Shown piece by piece: positions 19,955-30,129 of a DNA stretch of 64,000 bases. The stretch lies in the NCBI RefSeq assembly GCF_032062135.1, contig NC_092860.1, positions 68,323,699 to 68,387,698 on the forward strand. The letters run 5' to 3'. Position 1 is the first letter of the stretch, and each line of letters begins with the position of its first letter. A program made the position numbers and the translations under genes. The DNA comes from Pyxicephalus adspersus. Taxonomy: Eukaryota; Chordata; Amphibia; Anura; Pyxicephalidae. A model generated the notes under the pieces. That model did no database searches. It was not told where the DNA came from and saw only the letters and a list, made by a program, of their open reading frames with translations.

Positions 19955-22330
19955 GCCGCCTGGTGCTAAGAAAGAAATAGAGAATCAACTTCTAGCACAG
20001 ATAGAAAAAGCAGCAAAAACTGGAAAGGTTTTATTCATGGGAGATTTCAACTACCCAGACATTGACTGGAGTAATGGCACTACAGGAACAACAAAAGGAA
20101 GGAAATTTATGAATTTAATACAAGATAATTTTATGGTACACTTTATAGAAGCCCCAACTAGAAATTATACTCTGCTGGACCTAGTTCATTCTAATGCAGA
20201 GCTTATAACCAATGTGCAAATAAAAGAGAATCTGGGTAGCAGTGACCATAATATGATTTCATTTAATGTAAGCTGTAAACAGGAAGCAAAAACAGGAAAG
20301 GTAAAAACATTTTATTTTAAGAGAGCAAATTTTAAATTATTAAGGGCAGCTCTCTGTGACTTGGACTGGGAGACAATATTGTCCTCAAAGAACACAGAAC
20401 AGTAATGGGAATTTTTCAAGTCTGTTCTAAACAAGCAAACTGAAAAATATATTCCAATGGGTAGTAAGTTTAGGAGGTTAAAATTAAAACCTATGTGGCT
20501 CACAGCTGATGTTAAAAAAGCCATAAAGAATAAGAAAAGGGCATTCCAAAAGTAAAAAGGAGATAAAATGTGCAAAACTTCAAAATGAAAAACAAATTGC
20601 AAAGGAAAGTAAGGCAAACCCCCACATTTTTAAAATATAGTAATACCAAAAAGATCAGATCTGAGCATGTAGGCCCCTTAAAAGATGTCTCTGGGTTGGT
20701 AACTGGGGATAAAGAAAATGCGGATTTACTAAACACTTTTTTTTAGCTCTGTGTACACAAAGGAAAATGGCGGAGCCCAAGTCCACCTTCAAAATAGCAA
20801 TTACACTGCCTTAAACAGTTCACAATGGTTTAGAATTGATATGATTGAGAAACAGTTGGGCAAAATTAGGGTTAAAAAAGCACCAGGACCTGATGGATTA
20901 TATCCACGTGTCCTAAATAAGCTGAGCTCAGTTATTTCAAAGCCATTTTTTTTAATTTTTAGAGACTCCTTAATCACTGGCATGGTACCAATGGATTGGC
21001 GCAAGGCCAATGTGGTTCCTTTCTTCAAAAAAGGAGCAAAGTCATTACCAGGTAACTACAGACCGGTTATTTTAACCTCCATAGTCGGAAATGACTAGAA
21101 CCAGGAATTTCTGCTAAAAAATATTATATGTGATAGTCAGCATGGCTTCAAGAAAGACCGAAGTTGTCAAACAAATTTACTCTCCTTTCTGACAAAGTAA
21201 GTAAACAGGTAGACAGTGGAATAGCAGTTAATATAGTGTACTTGGACTTTTCTAAAGCATTTGACACAGTACCCCACAGACGGTTAATATGCAAATTGGA
21301 GTCAACAGGTTTGGAAAAGTCAATCTGTAAATGGATAGAGAACTGGCTTAAAGACCGCATCCAGAGAGTTGTAATTAATGATTAATACTCTGAATAGTTT
21401 AAGGTAATTAGTGGTGTACCCCAGGGTTCAGTTTTGGGACCTTTAGTGTTTAACATCTTTATAAATGATATAGAGTTTGGGAATAAAAGTACCATTTCTG
21501 TGTTTGCAGGTAACACCAAACTATGTAATGAAATTAAGTCCATACAGGATGTCTATAATCTACAAGCAGACCTGAATGTACTGTTTGATTGGGCGGCCAA
21601 GTGGCAAATGACATTTATTATAGATAAATGCAAAGGTATGCACTTGGGAGCTAACAACATGCATGCTTCATACTGCCCAGGGGGAATACAGTTGGGGGGG
21701 GTAAGAAATGGAAAAGGATCTGGGGGTTCTGGTGGATCATAGACTTAATAGCAGCATGCAATGCCAAGATGCAATATCAAAAGCTAGCAAAATACATTCT
21801 TGTATCAAAAGAGGAATAGACTGCAGAGATTGAAACATAATCCTGCCTCTGTACAAAGCATTGGTCAGACCACATCTGGAATATGTAGTCCAGTTTTGGG
21901 CACCAGTTCACAAAAAGGACATTGTGGAATTGGAGAGAGTGCAGAGAAGGGCAACAAAACTAATAAAAGGAATAGAGGAGCTCAGCTATGAGGAGAGATT
22001 AGCTGAACTGAATCTATTCTCCCTTGAGAAGAGACGTTTAAGGGGGATATGATCACCCTGTATAAATATAAAAATGGTTCATATAGAGAACTCTCTTCCC
22101 AATTATTCACTTTGAGATCATTTCAAAGAACAAGAGAGCACTGTGTCTGGAGGAAAAGAAGTTTAAGCTCCGGATAAGGAAGGGATTCTTCACTGTAAGG
22201 TCTGTGAAAATGTGGAATAGGCTCCCTCAGGAAGAAGTTTCAGCAACTACTATAGATTGCTTTAGGAAAGAGCTAGATGTTTTTCTAGAAGCACAGAATA
22301 TAACTGGGTAATAATGCTATATAGTAAAAA
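19955..22330 (+). pseudogene. CR1-type LINE, 5' truncated, inactive
   Basis: The first part (20037-20405) is the apurinic endonuclease C-terminus: 'MGDFNYPDIDW', then 'LGSSDHNMISF'. The reverse transcriptase follows: 'KKAPGPDGLYPRVL' near 20870, 'KANVVPFFKKG' near 21000, 'VYLDFSKAFDTVPH' near 21240 and 'GVPQGSVLGPLVFNIFINDI' near 21415. The catalytic box that should read F/YADD is FAGN (about 21503-21514), so both catalytic aspartates are lost. A C-terminal block '[22 protein letters not shown]' runs to 22052, and the 3' part ends near 22330. Stops and frameshifts are frequent. It interrupts the Polinton on the opposite strand. Confidence 0.88.
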
Positions 22331-22624
22331 AAACTGACCGTTGAGGGTTTTTAAAAAGAACCATATATTTAGTGTTTAGCTTTATGGTCCTACTTTTCTT
22401 ACCCTGAAAAAAACACTTTTTTTATCTTTTGAATAGGATACATAATACTCAGATTTCTGTGATGAACATATTTGGTAAATGCTTTTTGTATTTCTATGTT
22501 TGCACTAGCTGCCTCCATGAGGTCATCAACAATTGGCCAAATTTACCTTTTCCAGTGGGAATAAATCCTCAGCTGTAAAAGTCTGAGGTATCCCTCTCAA
22601 TTAACCTAATATGCGTTAACCTAA

Positions 22625-23720
22625 TTAACCTAATAATAGCAAACAAGAAAGGTCATCGTACAGTTTTTGCCAACATGTATAAAACCAAACAATATTATCA
22701 GGTTTGTGCGACAATGTATCGGGGTGTAGTAATCCCTGCTTTACAAAATAACTTTTTCCAGAGTTAGAGGGACCGGCTAAAATGAAGGGAAATGGATGCT
22801 GCAAATGAGCGTCCATGATGTCACCTTTAGATCCCGAAAGGTAGTGTGGTAAAGTCGTGAGTAAGTCGTCTCTTTGTGTAAAAAAAAAACACATTTGCGT
22901 GCTTCGTAGTGGTCTAGTCTTCATCTGGCAAAGATTTTTATTTCTCACAATGCTGAGTTGCTCCAGACCTATTGTTTTCAACTTCTTAGAGTCTGAATTG
23001 TGAGGATAATAAAACACAAGATCTTTCAAACTGCCAAAAATATTCAACTGATTGTTTGCGACATTGAGCGTTATGCCATTAACTTTTAAAACTGTTTTTC
23101 TGGTGTTTAATTTGTATCCGTAAGTCTTGGGGCCGGCGGTCTGGTACCTCACTAGTCAGCTCCCCCAGATCATCCCCCAAAGGAGGGTTCCAGTCACCTT
23201 CCTTACTTACGAAGATGAGGGAGTCTGTGTCGTGATAGAGACATCTTTCCTGCAGTCTGTCCAATAACGTGTACAGTTCTAATCTGGCATAAACTGTAGA
23301 AAAAGAGGCTATAAAGATGTTTGTGTTTTTTTTTAATTATATAGCGTTCTTTTGTGTATTTCAAATTAACAGCCAATTCATCATTCCAAAATTTACTTCA
23401 GAAACATTGTAGTATGGTAGAAACGCTAATTTAAAAAGCTTGTCTGGGTTAGTGACTATACTTGTTCTAGGCTGGTTAGCCCACTGACCGAACTTAGCCC
23501 ATAATGAGTTAAGAAACAACTTAGAAATCTGTTATTTAGCAGGATTCACAGCTATTTTGTCAGGGCACAGACGAACACCCTCTTTTTCATAAAAGGAATC
23601 AACGTATAGCCTTTTCTTGTCAACATCCATACACCAGCTAGGATAACCCTACACTTCTTGTTTGTCTCTAAGGTGCAAGTTTATATAAGGTGTAAAAAGA
23701 GTGTCTGTGGTATTATTTTA
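22625..23720 (-). pseudogene. Polinton/Maverick protein-primed DNA polymerase B end and start of packaging ATPase
   Basis: Minus strand. From about 23650 the frame reads 'GYPSWCMDVDKKRLYVDSFY', then 'LFLNSLWAKFGQW' (the conserved N-SxxGK/RFG-type palm helix region), and 23264-23079 reads 'LYHDTDSLIFVSKEGDWNPP', containing the family B catalytic YxDTDS motif as YHDTDS. The polymerase C-terminus ('GPKTYGYKLNTRKTVLKV') follows to about 22850 after a frameshift. Next, a new product starts at 'MDAHLQHPFPFILAGPSNSG' (about 22816): HPF plus the Walker A motif GPSNSGKS is typical of the FtsK/A32-like packaging ATPase of Polintons. It is truncated near 22640. In intact Polintons these genes serve replication and capsid packaging. 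Here all are broken. Confidence 0.82.
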
Positions 23721-23880
23721 AACTTATAAATGGCAGAATTAGTCTTAATAAGAACCAGAAGTAGCTGGATTTAGTATGCCTGTCAGGGGGCGTGGTAAAC
23801 GGGGCGTAAAAAAAACGGAAGTGGGTGGATTGACGAAAGGTATAGATGCTTCACTACTCCTATACCCCCATCAGAGGGAG
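23721..23880. other. Junction between Polinton and L1; unassigned
   Basis: Contains a GC-rich patch 'gtggtaaacggggcg' near 23790 and an A-run. It may be the 3' end of the minus-strand L1 or residual Polinton; I see no diagnostic motif. Confidence 0.35.
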
Positions 23881-25736
23881 AGAACAAGGATAACAGTACA
23901 AGGTAACAAACATAACATTGTCAAGGAATACAGCAGTAATTTACATCAGTACATGCATGATGAGCAAAAACAGCAGTCCAACAAATAGATAAGATCAACA
24001 ATGGGGAACACATTAATAATAAATTGGCCATCCTCATACTATATCATGTGATACAGTCCCGTATAGATTCCTATGTCCTGGTGGTTCAAGAAATTCTTTC
24101 CAGTAGAACTATGTGGTTTCAAAGTTCCCATCCCTATCACGAAGGCCTGCTATAAGGTCTTTCATGATCATTATTTCATTATCAATTCAAAACTACTGTG
24201 CTAGAGGGGCACACAGTAGATCTCCAGAGCATCAGTATACAGAGCCTAGCTGCATTTAACAAATGTCTGACTACGGATTTCTTATGAAATCTGGGTGAAA
24301 AAGATTTATGTTGGAAGAAGAAAAATGCTGGATCATCTGGTGGTGTGGTCAGTGAACATTTGTGTAATCTGACTGCCGTCCAAAATGGACATAAGGCAAG
24401 GCAGGCCCAAAATACGTGGAGTAAAGAGCCCTCCCCTCATCCCAATGCCAGCAGTGATTAAGATACAGAAGGATAAATCTGATGGAGTTAGGTGGGCGTG
24501 CGATACGATCTAGTGCCTATCTTATAGTTAAGTTCTTGGAACCTGCTACATACCGATGTGTGGTAGAATAGCTAGATTCTTTGCTGCCATTGGTCAGTGT
24601 CTATTGTGATATTTATATCCCCCTCCCAGTGTGCAAAATAGGATGGAAGTTAAGTTAACTTTAGCTGGGAAGTTAAGTTTACAGAAGACGGCTGATAATG
24701 TGTGTTTGTTTGATCCAGACCCCATATATAAAGATTCAAAAGGAGTAAGAGATCTGGGAAAACCTCAACCGCAAGGAAGAGAATGTAGGCAATGGGCAAT
24801 CTGCCTCACTCTCCATAAACCAAATGGCTGTGATTCTTCCATGTGTGTTATCTCTTGTACTGTATTTGAAGCCATGACTCAGTTTAGAAAATTATAGGCT
24901 CTGGTCTTGACCATTGTAGTCAGATGCTCAAAGAATGGGCCTTCAATACACGACCTAAAAGCTGTAGCACAGGATAAAGTGGTGACGGGGAGGGTGCGAT
25001 TTTAGGGTAATGGAGTGTTCCCTGGCAGATTCTCAGTGTGGAGCCCACTAATGGGTACGTTTTAAGGGATTAAAAAATTGTCCAGCCATGGACCCACTTT
25101 CAACTCTTGTCCCCAGGCCAGCTGTTCCAGCCCGACCCATTGTTTGCTGGTTAGGTTCCTGGCCCAATCTACAGCCCTGACCAGGTGGGATGTCAAAAGA
25201 TATTTGGAAAAATTAGGGACACCCAGACCTTCCGTTGCTTTGGACCTAAAAAGCAGATTAGGATTGACTCTAGAACTTTGATACCCCCATATGAACTGGA
25301 AAATGGAAGCATGTACTCTGTTGAAAAAAGATTTAGGAATTCAGATTGGTAAGGTCTGGAATAGGTAAAGCTATCTTGGCAGTAAATTCATCCTAACCAT
25401 CTGTGCCCTGCCAAACCACGATAAGGTAAGGGGTTTCCATTTCATCATAACTTTAATCCTTGTAAAAAAAAAGGCAAACAAATCGGCTGGAAAATATGGG
25501 ACATGTCTCTAGATAAAGATACTACTAGATATCGCAGGCCTAGATTTTTCCAGCTGTTCTTGCAGTCCTGGGGGTATGCAATATGTTCGCTTCCGAGTTA
25601 TTGTACTTAACACTAATTTTAAAATTTTGGGAGAGAGCCATATATGGTCAATTCCTTCAGAAAATTAGGGAGGGACACAATTGGGTTAGATACAATGGGC
25701 ATGAGGTCATCAGCAAAAGCTCCAATTTTGTAAATT

Positions 25737-28000
25737 GCAAATTATGACATAGGTAATAGAGAGTTTCTGGCCATTAAGTTGGCTTTTGAGGAATGGCGTC
25801 ATTGGTTGGAAGGAGCGATTCATCCTATTACAGTAATTACCGATCACAAAAATCTGGCGTATTTGTAGTCCACTGAATGTCTGAACCCAAGACAGGCCAG
25901 ATGGTCGTTGTTTTTTACCAGGTTCAAATTTCATTGTCACCTATCGCCCTGGGGTTAAGAACTTCAAGGCGAACGCTTTGTCGCGTAGCTTTCCTGGGGG
26001 GGGGTGATTCGGAAGATCCTGGTCCGATATTGTCTGAAGGGGTAGTAATATGCCCCCTTTATCCTGATCTTGAGGCAGAGGTATTGGAGGGCCCAGGGAG
26101 ATGCAATGGATTCTTGTCCTTCAGGGAAGTTGTTTGTTCCTTACGAATTACGAAATAAGGTGTTCGAGAAACACCACTGTACAGTCCTTACAGGACATCC
26201 TGGGAACTGATTCACGGTCGATCTCATGTCTCGTAGATTCTGGTGGCCGGGGTTGCGTAAATGTGTTGAGGGCTATGTGTCAGCGTGTAGTACTTGTGCT
26301 CGTGCTAAGGTGACACATACTTCTGGATCCCTACTTCCGTTGTCAATCCCATCCCAACCTAAAACTCGTTTATCCATGGATTTTATCACAGATTTGCCTA
26401 ATTCCTCAGGAAAAAAACGTGATTCTGGTGATTGTTGATCGCTTCAGTATAATGTCACACTTTATTGCATTGTCAGGGCTACCTAATGCTAAAATCCTCA
26501 AGCAAGTGTTTGTCGATAACATCATTAAGCTACACGGTATTCCCTCGGATGTGGTGTCTGATAAGGGGACTTTGTTTCCAGATTCTGGAAGGCATTCTGC
26601 ACTCGTGTGGGGGTACAATTGTCCTTCTTTTCGGCCTTTCATCCTCAGTCGAACGGACAGACTAAACGCACTAACCAGAATCTGGAGACTTATTTGAGAT
26701 GTTGTGTTTCAGAGAATCAGGAGTGGTCTTCATTTTTGTCTTTGGCCGAGTTTGCCATAAATAACCGTAGGCAGGAGTCCACTGATAATTGGCCGTTTTT
26801 TGGGGCATATGGGTTCTATCTGCAATTTGGCACATTTTCTGGTACTGAGATTTTCTTCTTCTTTGTCATCTATTTGGCGGAAAATTCTAAATAATATAAA
26901 ATAGTTGGGCAACAACTATAAATGTATGGCTGACAAGAGACGTATGAGTGGTCCGGACCTAGGAGTGGGTGATTCTGTGTGGCTGTCCACAAGAAACATT
27001 AGGTTGAAAGTACCTTCTTGGAAGTTGGGTTCAAGGTTTATTGGTCCATATAAGATCTCTGCCATTATGAACCCGGTTGCCTTTCGTCTCCAACTTCCAC
27101 AGGCTTTAAAGATTCATAACGTGTTCCACAACTCACTGCTGAAGAGATATGTCGATCCTGCGGAACCGTCCTCCTTGCCTCCTGCTCCTGTCATGGTGAA
27201 TGGTAATCTAGAATTTCAGATCCCCAGGATACTGGACTCCCGAATTCTCAGTAGATCCCTCCAGTATCTCGTTTACTGGAAGAGTTACGGTCCAGAGGAG
27301 AGAATGTGGGTGCCAGCGACCGACGTTAATGCTAGTCGCCTAGTGAAAGCTTTCCACAGGGCTAATCTGGATAAGGTCGGTCCTGGGTATCCAGAAGCCA
27401 CGCATAGAAGGGGGGGTACTGTCACGGTCCCTTCCGTGACTGAGGTTAGAAGATCTGTGAGACAAGCTGCACGTGAGGTTATCTGACAGTCTCATTAATT
27501 TTACTTGTTTCTGTGTTGTTGTTTGTAATGACCACACCCCTTGTATCAGCTGCAGCTGGTAGTCATTACTGCTCCTCCATTTAGTCTGGCCTCACACTTC
27601 ATGTCATGCGGTTGATATTTACTGCTGGGATGTGAAGAGCTGGTGTGTTGTCCTATCCAGAGTTCCTGCTTATATATCTGCTATTAAGATCAGTTAAATT
27701 ACTTTTGGTGTTTTGTTGTTCTTTTGTTGTTACTAGGCCTCAGGGAGACGCTGGTTCTTTCATCAGGGAAGGAACCAGTAGTCTCAAGCCCAGTCAATAT
27801 TCTTAGGGCAATTCAGGGCAACTAGGGCCTAGGTTCCAGTGTATGAATATTCCTACCTTCAGGTTATATTCATACTGACAGGAGTCAGTATGAGGTTAGG
27901 GCGTCCGTAGAGTGTGACCGTTTCCTTCTCCCTAGCCTTTGAAGTCCTAGTCCCTTGTAGTTATCCTTCTGTTTTCCTCCCCTCCCCATTATCCGTGACA
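25737..28000 (+). pseudogene. Ty3/gypsy chromovirus, 5' truncated (RNase H, integrase, chromodomain, 3' LTR)
   Basis: Begins inside RNase H ('[20 protein letters not shown]', '[11 protein letters not shown]'), followed by the integrase: a HHCC zinc region (HH near 26175, 'ACSTCARAK' near 26285), the core with 'LSMDFITDLP' (first Asp) near 26375, 'DVVSDKGTLF' (second Asp) near 26550, and 'NQNLETYLR' (Glu) near 26670. The C-terminal frame 26905-27486 is intact and contains 'HNVFHNSLLKRYVDP' and a chromodomain, 'YLVYWKSYGPEERMWVP' near 27260-27310, which in chromoviruses targets integration to marked chromatin. A polypurine tract 'agaagggggggta' precedes the LTR. Stop codons and frameshifts break the upstream domains. 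No gag, protease, RT or 5' LTR is present. Confidence 0.88.
27420..28000 (+). mobile_element. 3' LTR of the chromovirus
   Basis: 581 bp from TGTCACGGTCCC to CCGTGACA, directly after the polypurine tract. The LTR is the same family as the solo LTR at 62622-63614, sharing 'cacggtcccttccgtgac', 'tactgctcctccatttagtc' and 'ctaggcctcagggagac'. Ends carry a short internal inverted repeat (gtcacgg...ccgtgac). Confidence 0.92.
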
Positions 28001-28802
28001 GTGCCTTAAAGTTTTATTTAAAAATGTCTAGCCAACCCTATCAAACTCCTTTTCAGCGTAAATAGATAGGAGGAAAGCAGGGGATGAGTGTGACTCTAAG
28101 CGAATACAATTTAGTACTTTGGTAGTGTTATCCCTAGCTTTCCTCATTGGCACAAATCCCACCTGATCAGTGTGCAGGTTTACAAATCACCCTGCAACTG
28201 CATCACTAAAACCTTGTTTTTTTTTTTTCATGTCTTGGTTTAAAACTTAAATGAGTTAGTAGCTGGAACAACTAGCCAGGTCCTTTCCCTCCTTCAGATT
28301 CATTGTTATGTATCCCCTAAGTGAGTCTACTGGAAAGTGCTCCCCTCTAAAATAGCATTATAAGCAGTAAATATGTGGGAAAAGTAGAGACTCTTGGAAA
28401 TTTTTATAGTACACTAGTGTAAACCAGTCTGGACCAGGGGCCTTGCCAGAACGGATACTTGCTATTGCCTTATCAATCCATCACTGCTAAATGGGGCCTC
28501 CAGGACTTCCACTTCTAATGCCGAGAGTTTAGGTATCTTAACTTTAATCAAATACGCCTGTGGTGCTGCAGCCAAAGTGGGCTTCTGAGAAAACTTATCA
28601 GGTTGTTGTATAGTATATAAGGACAAATAATATCTTTTAAATTCCTTGACTATGTCTTACACTTTGTGATTTTTGTTGCCCTGCTGGTCAACAATGAATG
28701 GCACAAAGGTGCGCTCTCCTAGCGCTCTCGCCAACAGATGGCTGCATTTGTTTCTAAATTTGTAGAAAATTCGCCTACATCTGGCTAGTGTAGCCTTTGC
28801 TT

Positions 28803-29080
28803 TATTGAGACAAAGTGTAGTTTTTCTAGAAGCACAGATTATAACTGGGTATTAAGACCTTAAAGTAAAGATAACAGAGACTGTTGGTCCAGAGAACATC
28901 AGATTGCTTCATGGAATCAGGAAAGTTTTTTTCCTGTTGAAGTAAATTGTACCAGGTTTTTTTTGCCTTGTTTTGTACTAACTATGTCCATAGGGTTTTA
29001 TATTTGGGATTTATTTCCCTAGTGGTTGAACTTGATGGACTTATGCCTTTTTTCAACCTAACCTACTATGTAACTATGTA
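28803..29080 (+). mobile_element. CR1-type LINE 3' terminus
   Basis: Starts 'tttctagaagcacagattat', matching the 3' end region of the CR1 at 22285. It runs to 'cctactatgtaactatgta', the typical 3' tail of frog CR1/L2-type elements. Only the last ~275 bp were inserted. Nested in the minus-strand L1 between endonuclease and RT. Confidence 0.75.
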
Positions 29081-30129
29081 GCTAGTTGGTTTCTCGTTGG
29101 TTCAAAATATCTTGCTGCCTAGCCCTTTTAAGACGTGCACCATGTTTATTAAAGTGTCCTCTTATAACTGTTTTGTGGGCTTCCCATACAACAAGTGGGT
29201 TGCTATCAGATGTGTGATTTAAAGCAAAATATTGGCACAACTCTTTATCTCCTTGATCACCACCTAATCTCTTAAAAAGAGATTTGTTAAATTTCCAATT
29301 CCAAAATTTAGGCTGCTCATGAGAGAGCTTGATCTGTAAGACAACTGGAGAATGATCCGACAGATACATCTCTCTGATTGTACAACTTTTCACTCTATGT
29401 AAATCAGTTTGGCGCACACAAAAGTGGTCAATGCAGGAATATGTTTTGTGTGGATGGGAGAAGAAAGTATAATCTCTCCCACAGGGGTTGAGAACTTGCC
29501 ATCCATCAACAATTGATGTTGAGTTAGGCACGTCTTAAGTTTCTTTCCACCTCTGGGTGTCCCTGGGTCCCCCCCCCCCCATAGTCTTGTCTAGTGCAGT
29601 GTACCATAGGTTCTGGCAAAAAATTCTAATCTCCACTCAATACCAGTAGGCCCTCTCTGAAGTCCTCAAGATGTTTTTACAAAGTGGACCCCAGGAAGGA
29701 TTCCTGATTGGAGGAGGGCATATATATGGAAGCAAGCGTCACTGCCTGAGTTCCTATATGTCCTTATATACAAAGACATAAGCCTTCTCCACCATAATAT
29801 AGCTGCCCCATCCTCCATGGTACTGTATTGGAGATGAGGATTGATATCCCCCTTTTATTCACATCAGTAGCTCAGCTATGACAACCTATGGGGATTCGCC
29901 TATTCCGCATGGATAGTAGATAACTCTACTATGAAGTGTGTTTCCTGTGAAAATGTTATTTGTGCTTTCATGCCATGTAACCTAGCAAGGACTGCTTAAT
30001 GTTTTTCTGGTACATTTAACCCTTGAACATTTAGGGAAATGATGTTTATAGGCTCCATTTTGGGGTGCCTCAAGGTCTAGCCCACAGCAACGACATGTTT
30101 AAAAGCCAATAGGTGGTGGGTGCAGGGTA

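Larger units (their letters stand above)
23880..30080 (-). pseudogene. L1-type LINE (minus), nearly 4 kb of ORF2 with two nested insertions
   Basis: ORF2 starts near 30059 with 'MEPINIISLNVQGLNV', the usual L1 ORF2 beginning. The endonuclease C-terminal half is open at 29531-29082 ('IREMYLSDHSPVVLQIKL' with the SDH motif). The RT follows, with 'GKAPGPDGFT' near 28420, and 'RVGWTFLNKTL' near 28030. It then resumes beyond the gypsy insertion with 'KIGAFADDL' near 25720, the catalytic FADD box. The C-terminal region and 3' UTR extend down to about 23900. Numerous stops. A CR1 tail (28803-29080) and a gypsy element (25737-28000) are nested in it. About 55 codons of RT between the RVGW block and the FADD box are missing at the gypsy junction. 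Confidence 0.85.
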
